Position numbers and translations under genes: made by a program. The notes beneath the pieces are model-generated. The model saw only the letters and a program-made list of their open reading frames with translations. It had not been told where the DNA came from and ran no database searches. A stretch of 12,158 bases of DNA from QHWK01 sp035315685 (GTDB lineage: Bacteria > Acidobacteriota > Vicinamibacteria > Vicinamibacterales > CAVVIG01), in assembly GCA_035315685.1 (NCBI GenBank), contig DATFXR010000464.1, forward strand, positions 1 to 12,158, read 5' to 3'. Each line of letters starts with the position of its first letter. The first letter of the stretch is position 1. Of the stretch, positions 1 to 8,976 are shown in pieces.

Positions 1-26
1 ATGGTAGCACGCGCGCTGTACCTCTG

Positions 27-35
27 TGCTATTAT
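27..35 (+). promoter_or_regulatory. Putative extended -10 promoter of kdsB
   Basis: TGC followed by TATTAT (hexamer at 30-35) matches the extended -10 pattern TGnTATAAT with one mismatch. Standard spacing puts the transcript start at about 41-43, on the GTG at 41. I see no convincing -35 box, which an extended -10 does not need. No Shine-Dalgarno precedes any candidate kdsB start, which fits a leaderless or near-leaderless transcript. This is inferred from a short match. Confidence 0.35.
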
Positions 36-40
36 TCGTC

Positions 41-826
41 GTGCACCCTGCATCGACTGGTTCAAGAGTCGATTCGGTTCCTCTGCTCAGCATCGTCGCC
101 GTCATCCCAGCCCGATACGCTTCGACCCGACTCCCCGGCAAGGCGCTCGCCGATCTCGACGGCCGTCCGATGATCGAGCACGTGTATCGCCGTGTCGCCG
201 CGTCGAAGACGCTCTCCGACGTGATCGTCGCGACCGACGATCTCCGCATTGCGCGGCGCGTGACCGAGTTCGGCGGCAAGGTGCGCCTGACGAAGGCCTC
301 GCACGAAACCGGTACCGATCGGCTCGCGGAAGTCGCCGCCTCGCTCGACTGCGACGTCGTGATCAACGTGCAGGGCGACGAGCCGCTCATCGATCCGCGC
401 GCCGTCGATGAGCTCGTCGCGCCGTTCGCCGACGATCCGACGGTGCAGATGACAACGCTGTTCCGGCGCATCCACGAGCCGTCAGAGTTGACCGATCCGA
501 ACGTCGCGAAAGTGGTCCTCGATCGCGGCGGCTTCGCCATGTATTTCTCCCGGGCGCCGATCCCGCACGTCCGGGATCCGCGGGGCGGCTGGCCGCCGAT
601 GTATCGACATATCGGCTTGTACGGCTACCGCCGGAGAACGCTCCTCGTCCTCGCGTCGCTCGAGCCGACGCCGCTCGAACGCGCCGAGTCGCTGGAACAG
701 CTGCGCGCGCTCGAGCACGGTATCCGGATCAAGGCGGTCGAGACCCGCCACGAGTCGTTCGAGGTGAACACGCAGGCAGATCTGGATCAGGTGCGGCGGC
801 TGCTCGCGACGCCGACGTCGAACTGA
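41..826 (+). CDS. kdsB: 3-deoxy-manno-octulosonate cytidylyltransferase (CMP-Kdo synthetase)
   Basis: Cytosolic enzyme that joins CTP and Kdo to give CMP-Kdo and pyrophosphate, the activation step before Kdo transfer to lipid A. Seen: the N-terminal nucleotide-binding signature PARYASTRLPGKAL, then the central NVQGDEPLI motif holding a metal-binding Asp, FSRAPIP, HIGLYGYRR and ESLEQLRALEHG, all in family order. From the GTG at 41 it is 261 residues (E. coli has 248), so about 15 residues precede the usual start of the fold. The start is uncertain. GTG 26 lies upstream of the -10-like box, GTG 41 coincides with the predicted transcript start, and a CTG at 83 would give the most typical N-terminus. 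None has a Shine-Dalgarno. It is the first gene of the Kdo cluster and ends 4 nt before pyrG, whose product supplies CTP. The function is certain; the start is not. Confidence 0.95.
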   Translation: MHPASTGSRVDSVPLLSIVAVIPARYASTRLPGKALADLDGRPMIEHVYRRVAASKTLSDVIVATDDLRIARRVTEFGGKVRLTKASHETGTDRLAEVAASLDCDVVINVQGDEPLIDPRAVDELVAPFADDPTVQMTTLFRRIHEPSELTDPNVAKVVLDRGGFAMYFSRAPIPHVRDPRGGWPPMYRHIGLYGYRRRTLLVLASLEPTPLERAESLEQLRALEHGIRIKAVETRHESFEVNTQADLDQVRRLLATPTSN

Positions 827-830
827 GGCT

Positions 831-2528
<1,698 letters not shown>

Positions 2529-2645
2529 CGCGGACATGTCGGCACGTCGCGACGGATCGACGGAAGATCTCGGTCGTCCAATTTCCAGTTCTCTCCGACC
2601 TGCCAGACCTGCCAGGCCCACCCGGCCGGCCAGACCTACGCGACC

Positions 2646-2651
2646 TATAAT
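2646..2651 (+). promoter_or_regulatory. Perfect -10 box TATAAT, candidate internal promoter for kdsA
   Basis: TATAAT here is an exact sigma-70-type -10 consensus, conspicuous in DNA this GC-rich. If the hexamer occupies -12 to -7, the first transcribed base is 2658, the G of the kdsA GTG start, so the transcript would be leaderless. No good -35 is visible; the expected place (about 2623-2628) is GC-only. The box overlaps the last unit of the inverted 9-bp repeat, so a repeat unit may have mutated into a promoter. The motif is seen; its activity is inferred. Confidence 0.45.
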
Positions 2652-2657
2652 GCGCCC

Positions 2658-3497
2658 GTGACTCCGGTTCGTCTGGGCGACATCGCGATCGGCGGCGGCA
2701 ATCCGTTCGTGCTCTTCGCCGGCCCGTGCGTGATCGAGAGCAGCGCGCATGCCCTCGACCTCGCCGGACGCCTCGCGGACATCACGCGCCGCGCCGGCGT
2801 GCCCTTCATCTTCAAAGCGTCGTACGACAAGGCGAACCGGACGTCGATCCGCTCGTTTCGGGGTCCCGGTCTGGTCGAAGGGTTGAAGGTGCTCGCGGAC
2901 GTCAAGGGGCGGCTACGGGTGCCGATCCTCACGGACATTCACGAGCCGGCGCACGCGGCGCCGGCGGCCGAGGTCGCGGACGTCCTGCAGATTCCCGCGT
3001 TTCTCTGCCGCCAGACCGACCTCGTCGTCGCCGCCGCGAGAACCGGCCGCATCGTCAACATCAAGAAGGGCCAGTTCCTCGCGCCCGACGATGTGCTGCA
3101 TGCGATTGCCAAGGCGGCCGACGTCGGCAATCACCAGGTGATCGTGACGGAACGCGGCACCAGCTTCGGCTATCACAACCTGATCGTCGACATGCGCGCC
3201 TTCCCAATGATGCGCGACGAGGGCGTGGTCGTGGTCTTCGACGTGACGCACAGCCTGCAACTCCCCGGCGCCGGCAACGGCGTCACGGCGGGACTGGCCA
3301 AGTACATCGAGCCGCTCGCCTCGGCCGGCGTTGCCGCCGGCGTCGACGGCGTTTTTCTCGAAGTGCACGAGGACCCGGCTCGCGCGAAGAGCGACGCGCA
3401 GAATGCGCTGCGGCTCGACCTCCTGCCATCGTTGCTCGAGCGGCTGACCGCGATCGACGCGATCGCCAAGCGCGCGGAGGCGCGATTGCATGGCTAA
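2658..3497 (+). CDS. kdsA: 3-deoxy-8-phosphooctulonate synthase (Kdo-8-P synthase), metal-dependent type
   Basis: Condenses PEP with D-arabinose 5-phosphate to Kdo 8-phosphate in the cytosol. Seen along the TIM barrel: FAGPCVIES (residues 20-28), FKASYDKANRTS, FRGPG, LTDIHEP, IPAFLCRQTDL, NIKKGQF, ERGTSFGYHNLIVDMR and FDVTHSLQLPG. At 279 residues it is close to E. coli (284). Cys24 stands where the metal-independent E. coli enzyme has Asn. With His198, Glu235 and Asp246 it completes the ligand set known from the metal-dependent Aquifex enzyme, so this copy should need a divalent metal. The start is GTG, with no Shine-Dalgarno but a TATAAT 7 nt upstream of the G, suggesting leaderless translation. 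It overlaps kdsD by 8 nt. Confidence 0.97.
   Translation: MTPVRLGDIAIGGGNPFVLFAGPCVIESSAHALDLAGRLADITRRAGVPFIFKASYDKANRTSIRSFRGPGLVEGLKVLADVKGRLRVPILTDIHEPAHAAPAAEVADVLQIPAFLCRQTDLVVAAARTGRIVNIKKGQFLAPDDVLHAIAKAADVGNHQVIVTERGTSFGYHNLIVDMRAFPMMRDEGVVVVFDVTHSLQLPGAGNGVTAGLAKYIEPLASAGVAAGVDGVFLEVHEDPARAKSDAQNALRLDLLPSLLERLTAIDAIAKRAEARLHG
3476..3480 (+). promoter_or_regulatory. Shine-Dalgarno of kdsD inside kdsA
   Basis: GGAGG lies 9 nt before the ATG at 3490 and within the last codons of kdsA. It is the clearest ribosome-binding site in the window. It supports the 8-nt overlap of kdsA and kdsD and a translationally coupled start. It also shows that this genome does use Shine-Dalgarno pairing, in contrast to kdsB and kdsA. 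Confidence 0.6.
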
Positions 3498-4485
3498 GGT
3501 CGACAGCGAGACCGGCAGTGAGGCGCGCGCCCTTGCCCGCAAGGTCCTGCAGACGGAAGCGGCCGCGGTCCTCGCGCTCGTCGATCGGCTCGACGATCAG
3601 TTCGATCGGGCTGTCAGCCTGCTCCGCCACTGCCGTGGACGCGTGATTCTCACCGGCATGGGCAAGTCGGGGATCATCTGCCGGAAGATTGCCGCCACGC
3701 TCACCAGTACCGGGACCGCGGCGGTGTTCCTGCATCCGGCAGAAGCGCGCCACGGCGATCTCGGCATGATCCAGAGCGAAGACGTCGTCGTCGCGCTGTC
3801 CTACAGCGGCGAGACCGACGAAGTGCTGCTGCTGCTCGAGACAATCCGGCGGCTCGGCGCGAAGCTGATCGCGATCACCGGCGGCGTGCGGTCGACGCTG
3901 GCGCTGGCGGCCGATGTGACGCTCGACTGCAGCGTCGCCGAAGAGGCGTGCCCGCTGAATCTCGTGCCGACGGCGAGCACCACTGCGGCGCTGGCGTTCG
4001 GCGACGCGATCGCGATGACGCTGCTGGTCGAGAAGGGTTTCCGCGAGGAGGACTTCGCGAGCCTGCATCCCGGCGGCAAGATCGGCAAGCGGCTGATGCG
4101 CGTCGAGAACCTGATGCACGCCGGCAAGCTGTGCCCGATGGTCACCGCGGACACGCGCATGCGCGACGTGATCTACGAGATGTCCAGCAAGGGCCTCGGG
4201 ATGACGTGCGTGGTGGATTCCGAGGAAGAGGCGTTGCTCGGGATCATCACCGACGGCGATCTGCGGCGCCGCATGGAGCGCGGCGGGGAGATTCTGGACC
4301 TCCGCGCCGCCGACGTCATGACGAGAAACCCGGTGGCGATACCGCGGAACACGCTGGCCGCCGCCGCGCTGAACATCATGGAGCAGCGGAAGATCACGTC
4401 GCTGGTCGTCGCCGAAAACGGTGAGCCGAAGCGGATTGCGGGCGTGCTGCAGATTCACGACCTGTGGCGGATGGATCTGTTCTGA
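3490..4485 (+). CDS. kdsD: D-arabinose 5-phosphate isomerase (KpsF/GutQ/KdsD family)
   Basis: Interconverts D-ribulose 5-phosphate and D-arabinose 5-phosphate, the committed supply step for Kdo. Seen: an N-terminal SIS sugar-phosphate isomerase domain (about residues 40-180) with GMGKSG (Lys59), SYSGE (Glu108), the EEACPLNLVPTAST segment (Glu152) and SLHPGG (His193). Lys59, Glu152 and His193 match numbered active-site residues of E. coli KdsD. Two CBS domains follow, at about 208-265 and 274-331, with the typical ITDGDLRR and IHDLWR endings. Its 331 residues compare with 328 in E. coli. A GGAGG precedes the ATG. The position between kdsA and kdsC supports the biosynthetic KdsD role over GutQ. 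CBS domains in this family may sense nucleotides or sugars; nothing here shows the ligand. Confidence 0.96.
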   Translation: MAKVDSETGSEARALARKVLQTEAAAVLALVDRLDDQFDRAVSLLRHCRGRVILTGMGKSGIICRKIAATLTSTGTAAVFLHPAEARHGDLGMIQSEDVVVALSYSGETDEVLLLLETIRRLGAKLIAITGGVRSTLALAADVTLDCSVAEEACPLNLVPTASTTAALAFGDAIAMTLLVEKGFREEDFASLHPGGKIGKRLMRVENLMHAGKLCPMVTADTRMRDVIYEMSSKGLGMTCVVDSEEEALLGIITDGDLRRRMERGGEILDLRAADVMTRNPVAIPRNTLAAAALNIMEQRKITSLVVAENGEPKRIAGVLQIHDLWRMDLF

Positions 4486-4489
4486 AGAA

Positions 4490-4560
4490 GGGGCTAGGGG
4501 CTGGAGGCTGGGGGCTAGCCGCCACGGGAGAGTTGTGGCTGGCCCCGAGCCCCAAGCCCC
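4490..4560. repeat. Inverted pair of 7-bp tandem repeat tracts (kdsD-kdsC gap)
   Basis: The left arm has four consecutive 7-bp units: GGGGCTA (4490-4496), GGGGCTG (4497-4503), GAGGCTG (4504-4510) and GGGGCTA (4511-4517). The right arm has three inverted units: TGGCCCC (4540-4546), GAGCCCC (4547-4553) and AAGCCCC (4554-4560). The short spacer itself has GCCAC facing GTGGC around a loop of about 9 nt. The tract can form a very GC-rich hairpin, and the left arm is also a candidate G-quadruplex in RNA. It fills nearly all of the 85-nt gap. It lacks a downstream T-run, so it is not a classical intrinsic terminator. Confidence 0.85.
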
Positions 4561-4570
4561 ATCAGCGACC

Positions 4571-5110
4571 GTGATCACTGCGCGCGCGGCGAAGATCCGC
4601 CTGGTGCTGTTCGACGTCGACGGCGTGCTCACAGACGGCAAGATCCTCATGCACGCCGACGGCACCGAGAGCAAGGTGTTCGACATCAAGGATGGCACGG
4701 CGATCGTCTGGGCGATGCGGCAGGGGCTGCAGATCGGGTTCCTGTCGGCGCGCGTGTCGGCCGCCACCGCGCAGCGGGCGGCGCAGCTTGGTGTGACGCT
4801 CGTGCACCAGGGGGTGGCGAGCAAGCTCGACACCTACGATCAGATCGTCGACAGCCTCCTGCTGGACGACGATGCGATTGCCTATATGGGAGACGACGTG
4901 CTCGACCTGCCCGTGCTGTCGCGGGTCGGGTTGGCCACCGCGCCGGCCGATGCGGCCGAAGACGTTCGCGCGCGCGTGCACTGGGTCAGCCGGCGTCGCG
5001 GCGGCGACGGCGCCGCCCGCGAACTGATCGAAGCGATTCTTCGCGCGCAGGACCGTTGGGACTCGATCGTCGCGGCCTACACGGCTGACGCACAGGACAC
5101 CCCGCAATGA
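4571..5110 (+). CDS. kdsC: 3-deoxy-D-manno-octulosonate 8-phosphate phosphatase (HAD family)
   Basis: Removes phosphate from Kdo 8-phosphate to give Kdo for KdsB. Seen: HAD motif I, FDVDGVLTD (Asp15 nucleophile, Asp17 acid/base); DGTESKVFDIKDG, typical of KdsC; motif II FLSA (Ser59); a Lys at 85 in GVASK; and motif III/IV YMGDDVLDLPV (Asp108/Asp109). There is no cap domain, which fits the small tetrameric C0 class. From GTG 4571 it is 179 residues (E. coli 188). I chose this start because the frame upstream runs through the 7-bp repeat and resembles no KdsC. No Shine-Dalgarno is visible. An alternative GTG at 4535 would add 12 repeat-encoded residues. It overlaps lapB by 4 nt (ATGA). Confidence 0.93.
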   Translation: MITARAAKIRLVLFDVDGVLTDGKILMHADGTESKVFDIKDGTAIVWAMRQGLQIGFLSARVSAATAQRAAQLGVTLVHQGVASKLDTYDQIVDSLLLDDDAIAYMGDDVLDLPVLSRVGLATAPADAAEDVRARVHWVSRRRGGDGAARELIEAILRAQDRWDSIVAAYTADAQDTPQ

Positions 5111-6327
5111 GCTCGTACGCTCCGCTGCTCGCGGCGCTGGTCGCGCTCCTCGTCGGTCTGACGATCGGCAAGGCGTGGGAACGCTACAAGCTGCGCGACG
5201 GGCGATGGATCGATCGCCGGCGCGCACGCGAGTCGCCGCATTACATTCTCGGGCTCAACTTCCTCGTCGCCAACCAGATCGATCTGGCGATCGAGGAGCT
5301 GACCCGGGCGGCCAGCCTCGACGGCGACGCGCTCGAGACGCACATGATTCTCGGCAACCTGTACCGCGAGAAAGGTCAGGTCGGCAAAGCGATCACCGAG
5401 CACCAGAACCTGCTGCAGCGCCCGATGTTGAGCCGGATCGAGCATGCCTACGTTCTGCTGTGCCTCGGCCTCGATTACAAGCGCGGCGGGTTCGTCGATC
5501 GCGCGCTCGAAGCGTTCAACGAGGTACTGCGGCTCGATCCGCAGAACGAGTACGCGCTGCTGAACCTGCAGAAGCTGCACGAGGAGCAGCATCAGTGGAC
5601 TGAGGCCTACGACACGCGGCGGCGCCTCGCGAAGCTCGCCGACATGGACGCGAAGCCGCAGAGCCAGGCGATCCTCGCGTTCCTCGAGAACGAGATCGGG
5701 CTCGAGCACGTGCGGCGGAAGGAATATGGCGAAGCCGTCCGCCGTTTCCAGGCGGCGATCGATCTCGACGGTCGCGCGGTGCCGGCCTACATCAATCTCG
5801 GCGACGTGCGCGTGGCCGAGGGGAACGAACGCGAAGCCGCGGCGGTGTGGGAGCGCCTGATCGATGTCGCGCCGGACCGGGCGTATCTGGCATTCGATCG
5901 GCTGGAGGCGCTCGCCGTGCGCACCGGCAATCCTGATCGGTTCACGAAGATCTGCCGGCGTCTCATCGACGCGAACGCGCAGGACTGGCGCGCGCGGCTG
6001 GCGCTGTCCCGTCACCTCGCCGGCAGCGGGCATCCCCACGAGGCACTCGATCTCCTGTTCGCCGCGCTGGTCCAGAATCCGCACGCGCTCAGCATTCACC
6101 AGGCGATCTGGCGCGCGCTCGGTCAGCTCCATCACCCGCAGTCGCTCGTCGATCGCTATCGCGAGCTGACCCAGCACGCCGTCTTCTACCTCGATCCGCA
6201 CGTCTGCATGCGCTGCCGCTATCGCAGTACTGAACTGCTGTGGCAGTGTCCCCACTGCCACGACTGGAACACGTTCGTCGAGGAGCGCATCGCGCCGGCG
6301 CAGGACACGAGCGAGGTGGAAGTGTAG
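5107..6327 (+). CDS. lapB: LapB/YciM-like lipopolysaccharide assembly protein, TPR plus rubredoxin-like metal site
   Basis: Seen: an N-terminal membrane anchor (about residues 5-22), a positively charged linker, TPR-type helical repeats over about 44-355 (for example about 77-110, 115-150 and 207-240), and a C-terminal zinc or iron knuckle of two CxxC pairs (Cys367, Cys370, Cys381, Cys384) in the LLWQCPHCHDW context. This anchor-TPR-rubredoxin order is diagnostic of LapB. Its 406 residues compare with 389 in E. coli. E. coli LapB binds the LPS machinery and promotes FtsH degradation of LpxC, limiting LPS synthesis. That role here is inferred from the architecture and from the Kdo genes it overlaps. 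The ATG overlaps the kdsC stop as ATGA, with a weak AGGA 9 nt upstream. It ends directly against a repeat tract. Confidence 0.9.
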   Translation: MSSYAPLLAALVALLVGLTIGKAWERYKLRDGRWIDRRRARESPHYILGLNFLVANQIDLAIEELTRAASLDGDALETHMILGNLYREKGQVGKAITEHQNLLQRPMLSRIEHAYVLLCLGLDYKRGGFVDRALEAFNEVLRLDPQNEYALLNLQKLHEEQHQWTEAYDTRRRLAKLADMDAKPQSQAILAFLENEIGLEHVRRKEYGEAVRRFQAAIDLDGRAVPAYINLGDVRVAEGNEREAAAVWERLIDVAPDRAYLAFDRLEALAVRTGNPDRFTKICRRLIDANAQDWRARLALSRHLAGSGHPHEALDLLFAALVQNPHALSIHQAIWRALGQLHHPQSLVDRYRELTQHAVFYLDPHVCMRCRYRSTELLWQCPHCHDWNTFVEERIAPAQDTSEVEV

Positions 6328-6500
6328 GAAATCGAAAGTCGCAAGTCACGAGTCGGAAGTCAGAAGAAGTCAGGAACTCAGGAGATCGGAAGTCCGCAAG
6401 TCGGAGTCAGGAAGTCAGAAGGTCGAGTGACTGCTCCGGCATCCCCCGACCCGCCGACTTCCCCGACTTTCGACTTGCGACTTGCTGACTTGCGACTTGC
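6328..6500. repeat. Inverted pair of 7-bp tandem repeat tracts between convergent genes
   Basis: The left arm (6328 to about 6425) is built of variants of a roughly 7-bp unit such as AAGTCGC, CAAGTCA and GGAAGTC, with frequent 1-3 nt irregularities. The right arm (about 6446-6500) carries the inverse unit GCGACTT in the forms CGACTTG, CTGACTTG and CCGACTT. Together they fill the gap exactly, from the base after the lapB TAG to the base before the complement of the permease TGA. Folding would give a long imperfect stem readable from both strands, so it could serve as a bidirectional terminator for lapB and the permease. No U-tract is present, so that role is inferred. Confidence 0.85.
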
Positions 6501-8969
6501 TCATTCCGCCCTCAGCGCGATCACCGGATCGATGTTCACCGCGCGGATCGCCGGCAGCCACACGCCGACAAGCGACACGAGGCTCAGCACGATCGGCGCG
6601 CCGGCGAAAACCATTGGATCGCGCGCCGTCACGCCGTAGAGCAGGCTTGCGATCAACCGCGCGAGCCCCAAGGCGACCGCCAGCCCGACGACAACGCCGG
6701 CGCCGGCCAGGCGCATGCCCTGTCCGATGACCATCCGCCGCACGTCGGTCGAATCGGCCCCGAGCGCCAGACGGATCCCGATCTCTTGCGTCCGCTGCTC
6801 GACCGCGTACGCCATCAGGCCATAGATGCCGATCGCGGCGAGGAGCAGCGCTGCCGCACCGAACACCGTCATCAGCAGCATGTTGAAGCGCTGGCGCGAG
6901 ATCGACCGCGACACGACGTCCTCCATCGAGCGCACGTCGGAGACCGGCAGGTTCGAGATCTGACGGAGCTGATCCTGAACCGCCGCGCTCACGGTGTACG
7001 GCGCCGCACGCGTGCGCACGACCCACGCGATCGGCGTCAACCGCACGTTCAGGGCGTTGGCCGAGTCCGGAATCTGCGCCTGCGGCACGTACATCGTCGG
7101 CTGCGGGTCGTTGTTGAGGCCGCCGTCACGCACGTCGGAAGCGACACCGATGATCTGCCGCGGCTGCTCGCTCGCGAACTCCCGCATGAAGCTCTTGCCG
7201 ATGACGAGCCGTTCGCGCAGCGGATCGTCGTCCTTCAGGTACTGACGCACGAACGCTTCATTGACGATCACCACTGGCGCGCCCTGCGCATCGTCGCGTT
7301 CGCTGAACGATCGGCCGCGCTTCATCGCGATCCTGAACACTTCGAAGTAGCCGGGCGACACCGTCAGCCAGCCGCCGCCACCGTGCGACGGGGCGTCTTT
7401 GAGCGGCCGTCCGGCGATGATGAATGGCAGACCGTAGCCGCCCTCGAGCGGCACGCAACAGGTGGCGCTCGCCGCTTCGACGCCTGGCACGCTTCGCAGC
7501 CGCTCGACGCCCGCGCGCACCAGCCGCTCGACGGCGTCCGCCTTCATGAACTGCGGACTCGACACCGACATGCGCATCGTCAGGACATGCGCCGCATCGA
7601 AGCCGGGATCGACGGCGCGCAGCGCGAGCGAGGTTCGGATCAGCAGCGCCGATCCGACGAGCAGGACCAGCGCGAGCGCCACCTCGGCGACAACGAGGAT
7701 CGCGCGCATCCGGTTCTGCCGGAAGCCCGTGCCGGATCGGCCGGCGCTTTCCTTGAGCGTCGAGCTCAGATCGGTCCGCGCCGCCTGCAGTGACGGAATC
7801 AGGCCGAAGAGCAGGCCGGTGAGCAGCGACACCACCGTGGCGAAGGTGAGCACCCGCCAATCGACCGAGACGAGTCCGCCATCGGTTCCGATTCTCGGCA
7901 GGCCGGCAGTATTGATCGTCAGGAGCGCGCGGATGCCAACGACGCCCAGCACGAGGCCCAGCGTGCCGCCGGCCAGAGACAAGACGAAGCTCTCGGTGAT
8001 CAACTGTCGGACGATGCGACCGCGGCCCGCCCCGATCGCCGCCCGGATCGCGATCTCGCGGCGCTTCCCGGTCGCCCGCACCAGCAGCAGGTTGGCGACG
8101 TTGGCACAGGCGATGAGCAGGACGAAACCGACCGCGCCTGCGAGCACGAACAGCGTGGTGCGTACGTTGCGAACGAGAATCGTCTGGACCCGCTCGACTC
8201 CGAACGACGTGGTCTTGCCCAGCGCGGTCGGATACTTCGCGCGGAACTCGTCCGCCGCCAGCTGCATTCGCGCCTGCGCCTGCTGCAGCGTCACGCCTGG
8301 CTTCAGTCTCGCCGCGGATCTGAAGTAATTGCCCTGATCGCTCGAATTCGGATCGAGTTGAAACGGCACCCACAACTCGGGCGACGGGCCGGCCCACCAG
8401 TCATCGACGTCGAAGCTCGGGCCAACGATGCCGACGACGGTGTACGGCTCGCTGCCGAGCGTGAGGATGCGGCCGACGATCGCCGGATCGGCGCCGAAGC
8501 GCCTCGTCCAGAGCCCATGGCTGAGGACGGCGACCCTGTCGCCGCTCGGGCGATCCTCGTCGGCGGAGAACGCCCGGCCGCGAACGATCGGCACCCCGAA
8601 CAGCCGGAAGAACTGAGAGCTCACGCGGCCGCCGCGGAGCTGTTCAACGCCGCCCGCGCCGCTGTAGTTGAGCAGCATGGTGTTGAAGGCGGCCGGCTGT
8701 TCGATAACGGCCGTCTGCTGGCTCCAGTGGGCGAACTTCGCCGGCGACGCCGCCGGACCCGAGCCCTGCGGCGAGGTGTTCATGAAGAACACGACCCGAT
8801 CGGGGTCCGGCGCGGACAGCGGCCTCAACAGGACAGCATTGACGACCGAAAAAATCGCGGTGTTCGCGCCGATTCCAAGCGTGATTGCCGCCACTGCGGC
8901 GAGCGTGAACGCGGGGGCCTTCAGGAGTGTGCGGAGGGTGTAACGCAGATCGTTGAGGAGAGCGTCCAT
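6501..8969 (-). CDS. ADOP-family (acidobacterial duplicated orphan permease) MacB/FtsX-like ABC permease
   Basis: An 822-residue inner-membrane protein with two MacB-type permease units fused in one chain. Seen: the family opening LRYTLRTLLKAPAFTLAAV; TM1 about 19-45; a large MacB periplasmic core domain; TM2-4 about 272-297, 327-350 and 373-395; then the second unit with TM5 about 422-445, a second periplasmic domain, and TM6-8 about 694-720, 752-775 and 787-810. The cytosolic motif after TM2 (KRREIAIRAAIGAG, about 302-315) recurs after TM6 (RTQEIGIRLALGAD, about 726-739), showing the duplication. It ends in the usual DPVIALRAE. ADOPs are named for lacking a linked ATPase, and none is seen here. 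No PadR-type regulator is seen either. The substrate is unknown. The start is 7 nt after coaE; an internal or separate promoter cannot be excluded. Confidence 0.93.
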   Translation of the reverse strand: MDALLNDLRYTLRTLLKAPAFTLAAVAAITLGIGANTAIFSVVNAVLLRPLSAPDPDRVVFFMNTSPQGSGPAASPAKFAHWSQQTAVIEQPAAFNTMLLNYSGAGGVEQLRGGRVSSQFFRLFGVPIVRGRAFSADEDRPSGDRVAVLSHGLWTRRFGADPAIVGRILTLGSEPYTVVGIVGPSFDVDDWWAGPSPELWVPFQLDPNSSDQGNYFRSAARLKPGVTLQQAQARMQLAADEFRAKYPTALGKTTSFGVERVQTILVRNVRTTLFVLAGAVGFVLLIACANVANLLLVRATGKRREIAIRAAIGAGRGRIVRQLITESFVLSLAGGTLGLVLGVVGIRALLTINTAGLPRIGTDGGLVSVDWRVLTFATVVSLLTGLLFGLIPSLQAARTDLSSTLKESAGRSGTGFRQNRMRAILVVAEVALALVLLVGSALLIRTSLALRAVDPGFDAAHVLTMRMSVSSPQFMKADAVERLVRAGVERLRSVPGVEAASATCCVPLEGGYGLPFIIAGRPLKDAPSHGGGGWLTVSPGYFEVFRIAMKRGRSFSERDDAQGAPVVIVNEAFVRQYLKDDDPLRERLVIGKSFMREFASEQPRQIIGVASDVRDGGLNNDPQPTMYVPQAQIPDSANALNVRLTPIAWVVRTRAAPYTVSAAVQDQLRQISNLPVSDVRSMEDVVSRSISRQRFNMLLMTVFGAAALLLAAIGIYGLMAYAVEQRTQEIGIRLALGADSTDVRRMVIGQGMRLAGAGVVVGLAVALGLARLIASLLYGVTARDPMVFAGAPIVLSLVSLVGVWLPAIRAVNIDPVIALRAE

Positions 8970-8976
8970 GGAAACA

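Noticed and set aside
1..411. ATG-initiated plus-strand frame at the left edge
   Set aside because: Arg-rich shadow in another frame of kdsB with no recognisable features.
2650..2661. ATG mini-ORF (ATG CGC CCG TGA) overlapping the kdsA GTG as a possible regulatory leader peptide
   Set aside because: It would lie upstream of the predicted +1 at 2658, is only three codons, and the ATG is a by-product of the TATAAT box followed by G.
4486..4570. Classical intrinsic terminator between kdsD and kdsC
   Set aside because: The hairpin is strong but no T-run follows, and the next gene is the next step of the same pathway, starting about 10 nt later.
3283..4833. 516-codon open frame antisense to kdsA-kdsD-kdsC
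   Set aside because: Shadow of three confidently identified genes; low-complexity composition, no motifs, and it crosses the kdsD-kdsC repeat tract.
6786..7793. 335-codon open frame antisense to the ADOP permease
   Set aside because: His/Arg/Asp-rich shadow translation with no TM segment or domain; the opposite strand encodes an intact family member.
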